DNA of 64,000 nt from Schistocephalus solidus. Lineage: Eukaryota > Platyhelminthes > Cestoda > Diphyllobothriidea > Diphyllobothriidae. The stretch lies in NCBI GenBank assembly GCA_017591395.1, contig WEDG01005028.1, positions 1 to 64,000 on the forward strand, read 5' to 3'. Below are positions 48,036-58,520 of the stretch, piece after piece (positions within the stretch are counted from its first letter, which is position 1; each line of letters begins with the position of its first letter). Made by a program: the position numbers and the translations under genes. The notes under the pieces were generated by a model, which was given only the letters and a program-made list of their open reading frames with translations, did not search any database and was not told where the DNA came from.

Positions 48036-48207
48036 GGAATTTATCTTAACCCTCGAGAGTCGTGCACCACTTGTCAAATTTTATGACCGCCTTTTGTACC
48101 TTTGCAACCCACACGGTTTCTCTGTATACCACACTTAATTTTACGTTAAAAATAGGGTACTCAAAGGCCCATGCCTATTTCCCTCAATAAATTGAATTGA
48201 ATTGAAT

Positions 48208-48557
48208 CTGCTTTCGTGAGGCTGCTCCATATCCGTTCCGGTCATGACACTTCCGAATACGACTCTTATATATGGTACTGGTTCAACGCAATTAATTTTG
48301 CATAAGAGGTAACAAAATATATCTGGACTGTACTGAACTCACAGGTCTGTTAAAGCATGAAGTTTATGCCCGATGCCTGTTCGAGAACTTTCGAGGGCAT
48401 CTAACTTGATATGTTCTTGTTTTAACTTTGTAGTTACGTTCAAAGGGAGTGGACTGACCTTTTTGGGTCTGTCTCATCTTGCCTTCCGCCTCTTTATTCT
48501 CGTACGTTTGTGACATTTATGGTCTTGCATACAAAGATTGTCTTTTCAGGTTGGTAA
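48208..48557 (+). promoter_or_regulatory. TOP1 upstream region: TATA-like box, possible 5' UTR intron or trans-splice acceptor
   Basis: Only about 350 bases separate the LINE tail from the TOP1 ATG. A TATA-like TTATATATGG stands at 48266-48275. A donor-like AGAG|GTAACA lies at 48305-48314, and a strong acceptor TCTTTTCAG ends at 48549, eight bases before the ATG. Either a 5' UTR intron of about 241 bases is removed, or the acceptor receives a spliced leader, as happens for many flatworm genes. The sequence alone cannot decide. Confidence 0.45.
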
Positions 48558-51500
48558 ATGGCTATCCCGGACGTTGTCAACATGAGCAACGGAAATCACC
48601 GTGATATGAAAGTGGAAGATGAGGATAATCTACCCTTGGCAGACAAGTTCAGGGCGAAGCGCCACTATTCAGATTCCAGTGATGAGGATGACATTCCTCT
48701 ATCAAAAAAGTAACCATTCACCACTCAGTTTTAACCCATTTAGAATGGAAAGCTTCAAGAAGAGACCGTCTGTGACTCATTCACCGCAACTACCGGTTAG
48801 TCCTAGTTCAGTTTTTTTTCATTTCCACAGGAAAAACGCCGGAAGTATGAAAACAATGAAGCCAAGCATAGAGTTCACTCCCAAGAGGGCTCCCAAAAAA
48901 CAAAGACCACCGTTAAATCTGAACAATCCACTCCCCAAAAGAAAACCAAAAACGAAGAACAAGAACATCTCTGGAAATGGTGGGAAGAGGAGAAGAAAGA
49001 CGAACGCGTTAAGTGGACCTTCTTGGAGCACAAAGGACCCATGTTTGCGCCTCCATATGAGCCACTTCCTTCTAGCGTTCGTTTTTATTATGACGGTGTT
49101 CAGATGCGTTTATCCCCCGAGGCGGAGGAAGTGGCTGGGTTTTACGCACGAATGCTTGACCACGAGTATACTACCAAGGAGATCTTCAATACTAACTTCT
49201 TCCGCGATTGGCAAAAGGTACTTACGTAGCTCTGATAACTCCTTCAGACGATGACTGAGGAGGAAAGGAGAGTAATAAAGCGGCTTGACAAGTGCGACTT
49301 CAGACCCATGTTTGAATACTTCAAGGAAAAGTCAGAGGAACGAAAAAATATGACTAAGGAGGAAAAACAGAAGATAAAAGAGGCTAATCAGGCTATTTCA
49401 GAAGAATATGGTTTCTGTACATTAGATGGACACAAACAGAGAATTGCAAACTTTAAAATAGAACCGCCCAACTTATTTCGCGGTCGTGGGGATCATCCAA
49501 AGATGGGCATGCTTAAGAAGCGGATCATGCCAGAGGATATTATTATTAACTGTTCGAAAGACTCAAAAATTCCCGCTCCCCCGCCTGGTCACCGGTGGAA
49601 GGAAGTGCGCCACGACAACACTGTTACTTGGCTGGCCTGTTGGATAGAGAACATCCAAAGTAACTTCAAATACATTATGCTGAACGCGTCTTCCAGACTG
49701 AAGGTAAGGTTTTTGTGGTTAATTACATTTTTTCAGGGTGAGAAAGACTGGAAAAAGTACGAAACTGCGCGCAAGTTACATCAGTATGTGGACAAAATTC
49801 GTGCAGATTATCGGACGGATTTCAAAAGCAAAGAAATGCGCATTCGACAGAGGGCAGTAGCGCTCTACTTCATTGACAAGGTAACCTTTTCGCTTCCAGC
49901 TTCATATTCTTCTCTTTCTCATTAAAACTTCACGTAGCTTGTGATACTTAGCATTCAATCAGAATAGTCTATGTGCTTCCAGCAGGGGTTTTGCATTTTT
50001 GTCCTCAAACACGATCTTATATTTGACCTATCAAGTTGTCTTGGCAAACTAAGTAGATGCCTTGATTGCCTGTCATACCTTCCTCTTCCGCGTTGTTTGA
50101 AGTCTACCCTGGCGTCCTTGGTCATGCAAGGCATCTGTTATGGGCCTCCGGTTTCCCTCTTAGTCGTGCTTCTCAAGTTGTCTCGCCTACACTATAAAGT
50201 CGCTTGCTTTATCATCCTACGCAATGTTTTCAGTCCTTTTATGCAAAAACCGATGGTTTAACCTTTTTAAACGATTTTTTTAGCTTGCTCTACGTGCGGG
50301 TAACGAAAAAGATGAAGACGAAGCAGATACCGTTGGCTGTTGCTCTCTAAGATGTGAACATGTCACTCTACACGAAGAGCTTGATGGCAAGCCCTTTGTC
50401 GTCGAATTTGACTTTCTTGGAAAGGATTCTATCCGTTATCAGAATTCTGTTCCCGTCCCGAAACGCGTCTTCAAAAATCTGAAATTATTTATGAAGAATA
50501 AGCAAGGAAGCGATGATCTTTTTGATCGCCTTAATGTAAGTCCTCTTGTGTTCTTCAATCTTGTTTTGATTAATAGACGTCCATTCTGAACCAATATCTT
50601 CGAGAGCTCATGGAAGGTCTCACCGCGAAGGTTTTTCGTACCTACAATGCTAGCAGAACCTTGGAAGAACAGCTAGAATTATTGACAAACCCAGACGACT
50701 CTGTAGCGGCGAAACTCTTGTCTTACAATCGTGCCAACAGAGCTGTTGCCGTCCTTTGCAACCATCAACGTGCCGTCCCAAAGACGTTCGCGAAATCTAT
50801 GGAAAATCTTCAAAAAAAGGCAACTCATTTCAAATTCAGCTCATAAATTTACCCTAGTCTACTGCATAAGTTGTTGGCTGTTGACTTTTATCCGCTTCCC
50901 ATTGCCCACCATTCAGCGTTTTAGGCCACACCGTTCACATTTTCTTGCCATGTCATCGGTTCTTTAACGCGTTGTTGTTATTAATTGTCCCAACCCACCC
51001 GCTGCTTTAAATCTGATTTTTTACGGATTAGGGGCCGTGGGCTTGCATATCCACTACCAGTTAGCTGTTTAGATTCCTTGTTATAACTCTGACTCGTCTG
51101 TATCATCTTTTCAGATTGATGCCAAGAAGGAACAGATTAGCGAAGTGACCCGCGAGGCAAAGCAAATAAAAGCTGACTGGAAACATTCCAAACAGGCGTC
51201 TCAAAAAGTACAATACGAAAAGCTAAAAAAACGGTTGGCCACTTTGAAGGAGCAGCTTCTCAAGCTCCAGGTGCAGGCTACGGATCGCGACGAAAATAAG
51301 GACATTGCCCTCTCAACCAGTAAATTAAATTATCTTGATCCCCGCATTACCATTGCTTGGTAAGTATCTTGAAGCTCTCTTGGCGGATTCTCATCAAAGC
51401 CCAAATAGTTGGTTATTCCTAAACTTCTGCCGTGAATCTTGGACTTTAATGGGATGGTTGTATGATTATTCGGTTCTGTCTTTTGAAAATTTGCGGAATA

Positions 51501-52228
51501 CGCTAGACCGCCTAAGCCGTAAAGGAACATGGCGATCAACCCTGCTTCATTATCCCTGTTGTCAAACGTTAGATGTTCGTGGCACGATAATTTTAGCTAT
51601 TTTGTCACGGGTCTAACTTCGCATCTTCCTACCTTTCCGGTTTTTCGCAATGGAGATTAATCTTGTTGAGTATGCATGCTCGAGATGTTTAATTTCACTG
51701 TTGCTGATGACGTTAGAATTCATCGTTTCTTTGTCGGTGATTTTAGTGTGAGAAAGCCATTATTCTATGTTATAATGCCACCTACAAACCTTGCCTAGTG
51801 ACTAGTATCCGTGGCCAGTCGTAAAAATCTTTGAAAATTTATTTCTTTTAAAGAGCAGCTCAAGCGGTTGCTTTTTGGGTCTGTAGACCACGCTTACTTT
51901 AACTGTCTTAGTATATGACTATGTGACTTGGTCTTCACCTCTTTCATTCATTTTTGATGTTTTACTACTGTTTTGTCGCTGCGAGTTCTACGTATTTTCA
52001 GCTTAAATCGCTTCTCTACATTTCCTTACATCTTACAGGTGCAGAAAACTAAATGTCCCAGTGGAAAAGGTGTATAATAAGACACAACGGGACAAATTTC
52101 AATGGGCCATCCAGATGACTACAGAGGACTTCAAATTCTTGGATGTCTCTTCAGACAAAAACAAGGGACCACCGAAGCCTGAGGAGAGTGATGAGGACGT
52201 TGAAGCTGACGGCGACAACGATTATTAA
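48558..52228 (+). CDS. TOP1: DNA topoisomerase I (type IB), nine coding exons
   Basis: Nuclear enzyme that relaxes supercoils by nicking one strand through a 3'-phosphotyrosine. Exons: 48558-48709, 48744-48795, 48831-49217, 49248-49703, 49737-49880, 50284-50535, 50577-50819, 51115-51359, 52039-52228. They add to 706 codons plus stop. A TAA directly before the ATG supports this start. Residues 1-110 are charged and Lys-rich; the core begins at W116-K-W-W, followed by [17 protein letters not shown] and [14 protein letters not shown]. Catalytic residues are Arg401 (LRAGNEK), Lys444 (GKDSIRY), Arg502 (VFRTYNAS), His544 (CNHQR) and Tyr635 (KLNYLDPRI, codon 51331-51333); their spacing equals that of the human enzyme within one residue. 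The N-terminus is about 87 residues shorter than human. A 29-residue acidic tail (678-706) extends past the usual end. The intron after 50819 starts with GC. Confidence 0.96.
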
Positions 52229-52919
52229 TTAGTCGGTTTCTCGGTTTCGCACTGAACTATTTTTCCCTGCTGCCTGCCAATGGCTTTTCACTCTGTGTCG
52301 CGCCACGTTCAGGCCGCCTAGTATACTATGGCTGTTATTTCCTCAAACGCGTGCTGGCGCTTATGCAAGCTTCTTCCACTCTGCAGAGGAGAGGCATTTC
52401 AGTCTAGCTGTGCTCTGGCTTACTGATTCCGCTCTCGTCGGTATGCTTCGTCATGTGATCTATGGCCTATTCCACCTTTTAGAGCCTGCCACCTTTTCAT
52501 GTCTTCTATCCCGCAGCAATGTCCGCAGTCCACGTCCTTACTGTTTTTTGTTACTTCTGGTGCTTGCTTGCCGTTCTTAGAAATGCGTACGTATTTCTAA
52601 TGTACATAGAATGCTCAGCCACGTCTCCACCGGTCCGCAGTTTTGTGGAACAACGTTCCAAAGCTCGGAGAAGGCGTGTACAAACGGCAGCAGGACGATG
52701 GTCCTCTTCCTGCCATCTGATAAGTTTGCTGTTTTCTAGCCCCCAATGCGATCTATTGTAATATTATTTCCTTGTGGTGCATGTTTCAGCACATTCTATT
52801 TTTGTGTGTATGTGAATGAATGTGCATTGATGCTGAACCCTATCTTGTTTGCATTTGTACAAAAATACTCCCTTATCTTTTGTTGATTAATTTGGGAGCA
52901 ATAGTGTGATTAAAGCGCT
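52229..52919 (+). other. TOP1 3' flank with candidate poly(A) signal
   Basis: No coding content is seen. ATTAAA at 52909-52914 is the best poly(A) signal candidate, giving a 3' UTR of about 700 bases that would end at the edge of the Penelope-like element. A frame at 52519-52761 has no known motif. The signal is a weak match and others could be used. Confidence 0.35.
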
Positions 52920-54235
52920 TCATCAATGATCTACTTGTAGTAAAATCGCACCTTTTACTACACTGGGGCTCCGCAAATCATGACTTAACTGACTCGCGAG
53001 AATTTTGGCGTCATCGGATGCGAATGTGTGGCTGGTTCTCTTCGAACTATCTGCGGCTTGAGGTTTGGCATCATTCCCCCGCGCTGCTCCTGCGTTTTGG
53101 GAAATTCGCATCCGAAGTAGTCTTCCAGTCTCTTACGTAGTTCCTTTGGCCGCAACTGCAACATATCTGATAAAAGAGTCGAGATGCGTCCTGTCGTGAT
53201 GGGATTTTTTGGTTGATGTCTCCTTCGTGCCTCGTATGTGTGCGACTTCCAAATGGTATGAGACTGACTGATGGCCTCCACGACATTCTTGGAGTAGGAA
53301 ATCACTCGTAAAATCTGGGGTCGGTGTGGTTGTCGCTCGTCTCGTTTGTGCATGCCTCTGGTAACGAAGTTGCGCTTGTACGCATTTTATCAGGACACCA
53401 GTTGAGGATCTTTCCTTCGACAACCTTGTCTTTTGGTTGCCTGCAGTTCATTTCAACACGCCGATATAGCGCCCTCAGGCAGCTGTTAATGGCTGATTAG
53501 GTGGTTCCTATTGAATATCTGCCTGCTTAGTATTTTTAGCCTTTGGGTTACCACAAGTTTGCGTCAGACGAGGACAACAGGGAAGGCCAGGTGACTGTTT
53601 GTTTCCTCCATCATGAATTGATGTACGGAGCGACGTTTTCGAGACTTCCCTTGAACGTTAGCACCGTAATCCCTTCGACTACGACGAGGGTATCGTCCGT
53701 ATACTGACCCCAAAATTTTGGTCTGTGATGTTGGAAGATCAACACTTCTGGCTGTTGTAGGATCACCTCAGCTATGGGTCCTGAAATCGGTGAACCCATT
53801 GGTCCCCCCTTCACCTGATCATAGATTGTTTCATCCAACGTAAAGTACGTTCTGAGACAAATTCAGGAGCTGAAGTACTGGGGCATGTCCGAGGTGATTC
53901 GCCGTTTCATCGTTTTTGCTTCGTAGTAGTTCAGTGGTCTCTAACGCCAGATCCTGGAAGATAGAAGTAAAAAGGGACGTGACACCAAACATGCCATGAC
54001 CTCATTTGGCAGAAACCCTACCCTTTATGAGTGTGGTGACGCACAGATCGTGATGCCCGAATCAGCGGTTTAAAATGAGAAAGTCCCTTCGAACGATGCG
54101 CTGGGTGCCTAGATCCGTCGATCGCAGTCTGGCGACAAAACAGATCCTGGTCTTTCAACTAAACTACATCTGTGAGTGGAGGGCTTCTTTATTTATTTGA
54201 TCAGCAGCTGATGTTGTTACGTACACGGAGACAAC
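52920..54235 (-). mobile_element. Penelope-like element, RT plus GIY-YIG endonuclease, decayed
   Basis: Minus strand order: VTSLFTSIFQDLALETTELL (54000-53940), NHLGHAPVLQLLNLSQN, YDQVKGGPMGSPISGPIAE (53823-53767), HHRPKFWGQYTDD with YTDD at 53692-53703 (usually YVDD). After a break come YSKNVVEAISQ (53290) and then YQICCSCGQRNYV (53175-53137), the start of a GIY-YIG nuclease. Last is SHTFASDDAKILA near 53030-52990. This order (Penelope RT with a single-YxDD palm, then C-terminal GIY-YIG) is diagnostic of the group. Several frameshifts; the nuclease Arg/Glu region is poorly readable. The 5' and 3' limits are approximate. Confidence 0.8.
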
Positions 54236-54239
54236 AGAG

Positions 54240-54670
54240 GTGTTCTTTACGTAATGCGGCTGGTCATTGTCTCTTTCCTACACAGTAAAGAATGCGCCTG
54301 TTGTGAGATGGCCATCGTCACACTGTGTTTAACATAAGATTCGCGTGGGTCCGTGATACAGAATGAAGTGATAGTCAACTCCCGGGACCTCGCTTTCCTG
54401 ACCGCTCGAGAATGATAGCAGATATTCAAATTGTACTGCTGGACACTACACGCCCTTACATTATGGATACCAGCCGCCAGGAATGCGCGCACAGTCTAGC
54501 GTTCATCAACAAGATTCCGTACTCGGTTAGGTAGGTCAAATCATACTATCTGCGCTTCCGGGCTGAATTTCCCGTTGTCAGCATGACAACGGTGTTGTTC
54601 ACAGCCGCTGCATCGGATAGGCTCCACGCCCTTAGGTTAACGTATGCCTGTTACTAGAGCTCATCGTTTA
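54240..54670 (-). mobile_element. RTE-like LINE fragment, endonuclease start, decayed
   Basis: The minus strand reads VRAFLAAGIHNVRACSVQQY then NLNICYHSR and SRELTITSFCITDPRESY. This matches the endonuclease start of the copy at 57590-57770 (VRTFLDPGTQRLKARSLYQY, VDMCCLSEVR, SLEIKILGANSHFTLY). It is only about 80 codons long and has lost the active-site region. It abuts the Penelope-like element on its left. Confidence 0.6.
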
Positions 54671-55129
54671 CTGAGGTAGTGCTTAAAATTATATTGAAAC
54701 AGTACGAAAAATTTGACGAGAAATGAGTTTCAGTGAAGGTCAGCAAGGGCCATTAAACAATAGCAGCTGACGGATTACAGGACTTTTTCATCCGAATTTG
54801 GAGGGGTAGTGTCGCTAACCCTAGTTTTAAGAATACACAATACTGCGCAAGATCTGATGTTATGAAAACTTTGACATTTCCACTAAACATTTGGCAAAAA
54901 AGAAAAGGGGGTGTGGATTTCTGCCAAAATGGTTCCTTATGTAGATCATCGCTTCCGCTTTCAAATACGCTTCGTCCATTTTAGTGACTTGGATCTCATT
55001 GCTCGGAATTTACTATGGTCCACTATTCTGCATAACGAAATGCTATGAAAGCTAATACGATTTTCCGAGGCCTGCTATCACAGAAAAGGAACTGAAGTGT
55101 GTTAAAAGGGAGACAATCAGATATCGTTA
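54671..55129. other. unassigned
   Basis: Nothing readable on either strand. It may be decayed RTE linker between the pieces on either side, but their orientations differ and no motif supports a join. Confidence 0.35.
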
Positions 55130-55510
55130 AAGTCTATTGGGGCTGCGTCCCTTCGCAGCCTGTTTATTTCTCTGACAAACCTAGGCAGACAACCCCGAGG
55201 TTACCATGATCTGAGACTGTGTATTGCGGACCGTAACTACGTTGATGATGTATTGCTGGCAGGCTGCTTTGCTGAAGTCCTGCGTGCAGCATCCTATGTT
55301 TGCCACGGCAACAGAATTTTGCCTAGAAATCAACGTCCCCGTGGAAAAAAATGATCACCTTGGATTCGGCTTAAGAAGGTATTGTCTCAGCGTTTGCATC
55401 TTCTTCTCAATTACTTCCTGGGACTCGCATTTTCGCTTGTATCGACCCCTTGTCTCGGTAAATGGTGACGATTTTGGGCTAGAGAATCGATCTGACGCAT
55501 AGCATCTTCA
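55130..55510 (+). mobile_element. RTE-like LINE fragment, RT palm, decayed
   Basis: The + strand reads LRLCIADRNYVDDVLLAG (55211-55263), a YVDD palm motif in the RTE setting (usually ITDLxYADDIVLLA). It is followed in a shifted frame by FCLEINVPVEKN (55318-55355), matching LGLxINVxKTK. Upstream (55130-55200), frames with SLRSLFISLTNLG may be the residue of motif B. No other RT blocks are found. Confidence 0.6.
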
Positions 55511-55929
55511 TCACCACTAAAACATACAGAATTGTCGTGTGATGCGTCAGAAGACGATGCTACGCGCAAACTAGGTTTCTACATACCATTGTCCTATGAA
55601 TGTAACTCGTGACTCACGCGCTAGAAAGATATTAAGCGTCTAGAATCACTATATACTCTTAAATATGCTGTCGGTTGCGCCTGTAGTGAACGCCTTTATA
55701 GTCTGTCAGTAACACGATGTTGACGACAGCCATGATAACTATTCCTGCTGCATGTTTTCAGTGCTCTGCTGCCCCATTGTCATTCACCTTGGCAGTAAAC
55801 GGTTCCAGCCTCGATGACTTGCAATCACTCGATCGAATTTTGCTCAGAAACACGTGCGTTCAGATAGTCTCAGCCACCAATGCGCTGCTTGAACAGGTGG
55901 ACCCCCAGCTAATGGATCATGTCAGTTCA
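55511..55929. other. unassigned, possibly part of the GC-rich repeat to the right
   Basis: One + strand frame (55717-55989) is open for 90 codons with no known domain. Base composition rises towards the GC-rich block to the right. No further RT motif was found. Confidence 0.3.
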
Positions 55930-56760
55930 ACAGTCGAATTCGACGAGTTCTCCCGTGTGCCTCACAGCAGACTGACGCAGGCGCGATGACTTGCGCGTGA
56001 TTTAGGAGTAGAAGACTTACCCTGGATCTACCGCACTCTCTCCTCCTCCCCCACCTGGACGGGATGTCATGACCAAATCCAGAAGACCGGGGCGGGAGAG
56101 GACGCAGGCGGCTAGTGCGGCCGGAGCTGCCCCACGCGCGCGGTCTCACGTGGCTCGGATCCCAACGAATGGGAGTGTCTCGGAGGTGGCATCAAGGATT
56201 CATTGCCGCGGACGCTCAGTCCATTAGGCCGCCACTCCATCCAAACACACTCTGGGTTGACTGCGAAGTCCGAGTTACTCCGTCAGTTGTCAACCATCCA
56301 CGCCACAGCTTGTAGCACATCGTGATAGCTTCAAGCGCGTCAGGTTGTGTATAATGAGAAAAAAGTGCCGAACAGCCGATCTTTATTGCCATTCCCAGGT
56401 TTTAGCTACTGTCCGAGCCTGTCAGTTGTTGGGGGCGGGGAATAGGCGTAGTTGCTGGGGTACGTAGTGATCAAGTCTGTGTTCCTCATATACGATCTGA
56501 ACCATCCAAAAACAGCCGGATTTCACTCTAAAGGAGATGGGCAGCTTGGATCTGATATGCCAGAGTGTCAGAGACGACGCCAAGAAGGAGCCATAGCAGC
56601 CTGACACAGTTCACCGGTTGGTCACTCCACACAAACATACGCTGAGCTGACTGCGAGGTATAAGTTCATTCCTTGCATGGTAACCTTTCATGCCACAGTT
56701 TCTGGCGCACCATGATAGTCTCCGGTTCGAGTCACACGTTTAGCAGACGAGCCACCTGTC
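55930..56760 (+). repeat. GC-rich block with an internal 390-bp direct duplication
   Basis: The stretch from 56232 (CCACTCCATCCAAACACACT, then GACTGCGAAG, CCACGCCACAG and CATCGTGATAG) returns, diverged, from 56622 (TCACTCCACACAAACATACG, GACTGCGAGG, CATGCCACAG, CACCATGATAG). The offset is 390 bases. The left part (56028-56085) also resembles 42595-42650. No coding potential is convincing. Probably a dispersed, partly tandem repeat; it may be 5' sequence of the RTE element to the right. Confidence 0.6.
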
Positions 56761-56999
56761 GAAAGAGCCAAGGAACCCACTTCGAACTTGCGTGACAGGT
56801 GCGGACTGTTGGATTACATTGGCTGATGTTGGGCGTGTTCATATGAGATTTAGGCGCTACTCAGAAGAGATGTGGTGATAAGAGATGCGATACAACGTAA
56901 TCAATTCGACACACTACCCTTCGAGTAATGCAACACATACCAATTGGACAACGCCCGAACTTACTTCACCTATATTTTAACTCCGTTGCTAGCACTGTC

Positions 57000-58520
57000 T
57001 TTCCCCACTATCAGGAATGATTGGACGCAGTCAACACTAGCTCTGGCTTCGCCGGTGACCACTGCTCCCTGATGGACGCTGGGTTACCCATTAGCCAAGC
57101 TACTGGATACCCGCCGCGTCCACAGGTGGCTAATAGGGGATCGGCATTCAGTGAAGGTTAACTGTGAAATAAGCAGACCCTAGGGTCTGGCGAATAAGCA
57201 ATCACGGACCAGCAGCGACAGTGCTACCATGGTGCGACGGGCTGAGGTCCGGCAAACCAAAAGCCTTCAAAAAAAGCCGCAAAGCCCGATGACGGCACTG
57301 TGACATGGCGAGTGTGCACCGCCATTAAATAAGTTAAATGGCCCCATCAGCCTTGTGGGTAGGCCCTTAAGCCAAAGCGCTAGAGGGGACAACCTCAAAA
57401 AAAAAACAATCCGAGCGGCTGTTTGGGACCCGCCCGTACTCACAATCCCCAAGACACCTCATGAAAATATGACCAAATATAGTACTACGATCCATGCTAC
57501 GGCGTCCGCGGGAACCGGCGTGCTCCGCAACCCTAGTCCAGTGGTGCGGGCGAATAGTTTGTGAGCTGCACTACTCAATCGAAATCGGACCCTTGGTATT
57601 GGATGCTGGAATGTGCGAACGTTCCTGGACCCTGGTACCCAAAGGCTGAAGGCGCGCAGCCTTTATCAGTACAACGTAGATATGTGCTGCCTCTCAGAAG
57701 TCCGAATACCTAACTCAGGCTCTCTGGAAATAAAGATCCTGGGAGCCAACTCACACTTCACCCTGTACCACAGTGGCCCTCGCGATTTTTCTGGTAGACA
57801 TGATGTGGGGGATTGCCGTCTCGCAACAAGCGAACCAAGCACTGCTTGTTTGGGAACCAATCAACGAACGGATGGCCTATGTGTGACTGAAAGGTCACTT
57901 CAAAAACATCTCTATCGTCTTCGTATATGCACCAACTTCCACTGCCGGACAGCCCGACAAAGAGACGTTTTACTCGCAACTGCAAGCGTAAGGTGAAAGA
58001 CTCGCACACCACGATCTGTTAATTGTTGTTGGGGTCTGGAATGGCCAGACTGGACGTGGTGACTCCACTACCAGTCATCGTATTGGACGTTTTGGGCTTG
58101 GTTCTCGATATGAAAACGGTGAGAGACTGCTGAACTTCGCTGACCAGAACCGACTGTTTGTCACTAACACGGGCTTACAGCACCACAACAAACACCTGCT
58201 GACCTGGTATCCAAACGAAAGTCATACGGCCAGTCAGATAGACTAAATCCTAGCCAGCTCACTGTTCCGCAGCTGGGTTCATGATAGCAGATCGATCTGT
58301 GGCGCCGAGACTGGTAATGCCCATGGTTCTGACCATGTTCACGTCCGTACACGCTTTAAAGTGCACCTATCATCCGCACCCAAAATTTCACGTGCTAGAC
58401 GCCTCGATGTCACCAATATCCGGCAACCCAGCACTGCCGAGGCCCTGGACAGAGAAATTCGGTCCTGTTTTTCTACACAAAAAAGTGGCGAAGGAAGTAG
58501 TGAGTGGTCATCACTGAAGG
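57000..58520 (+). mobile_element. RTE-like LINE, 5' region and endonuclease, 3'-truncated
   Basis: About 590 non-coding bases (57000-57590) precede an endonuclease read in shifted frames. The blocks are GCWNVRTFLDPGTQRL (57602), YNVDMCCLSEVRIPNSGS, SHFTLYHSGP, APTSTAGQPDKETFYSQL (57930-57985), VGVWNGQTGRGDSTTSH (58028-58078; usually GDWN, so the Asp is lost), FADQNRLFVTNT, HLLTWYPNESHTASQID, and GNAHGSDHVHVRTR (58313-58355). It ends near 58520 at SEWSSLK with no RT. Shifts occur near 57810, 57990 and 58260. A mostly recent-looking copy, since many blocks remain readable. Confidence 0.78.

Larger units (their letters stand above)
43700..48207 (+). mobile_element. CR1-like LINE, best-preserved copy, both ORFs present
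   Basis: ORF1 (from 44012), a long endonuclease-RT ORF2 (about 45020-48035), a 150-base 3' UTR with the family 3' box (ACTCAAAGGCCCATGCCTAT, 48159-48178) and a tail of three ATTGA units (48188-48207). The 5' limit is uncertain. Lesions are few and small: single-base shifts near 44130, 44880, 45760, 46205, 46545, 46962 and 47250. That makes it the youngest-looking CR1 here. It lies in the same direction as TOP1 and ends about 350 bases before its start codon. Confidence 0.82.

Noticed and set aside
48619..49254. 211-residue open frame in the TOP1 start region
   Set aside because: It runs through two short introns in the wrong frame. The TOP1 frame ([24 protein letters not shown]) is defined by homology and by exon phases that add up.
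49971..50261. Open frame inside the fifth TOP1 intron
   Set aside because: Hydrophobic but without homology; intron position is fixed by the flanking exons.
51335..51616. Open frame in the last TOP1 intron
   Set aside because: It starts in exon 8 out of frame and runs into the intron; no known motif.
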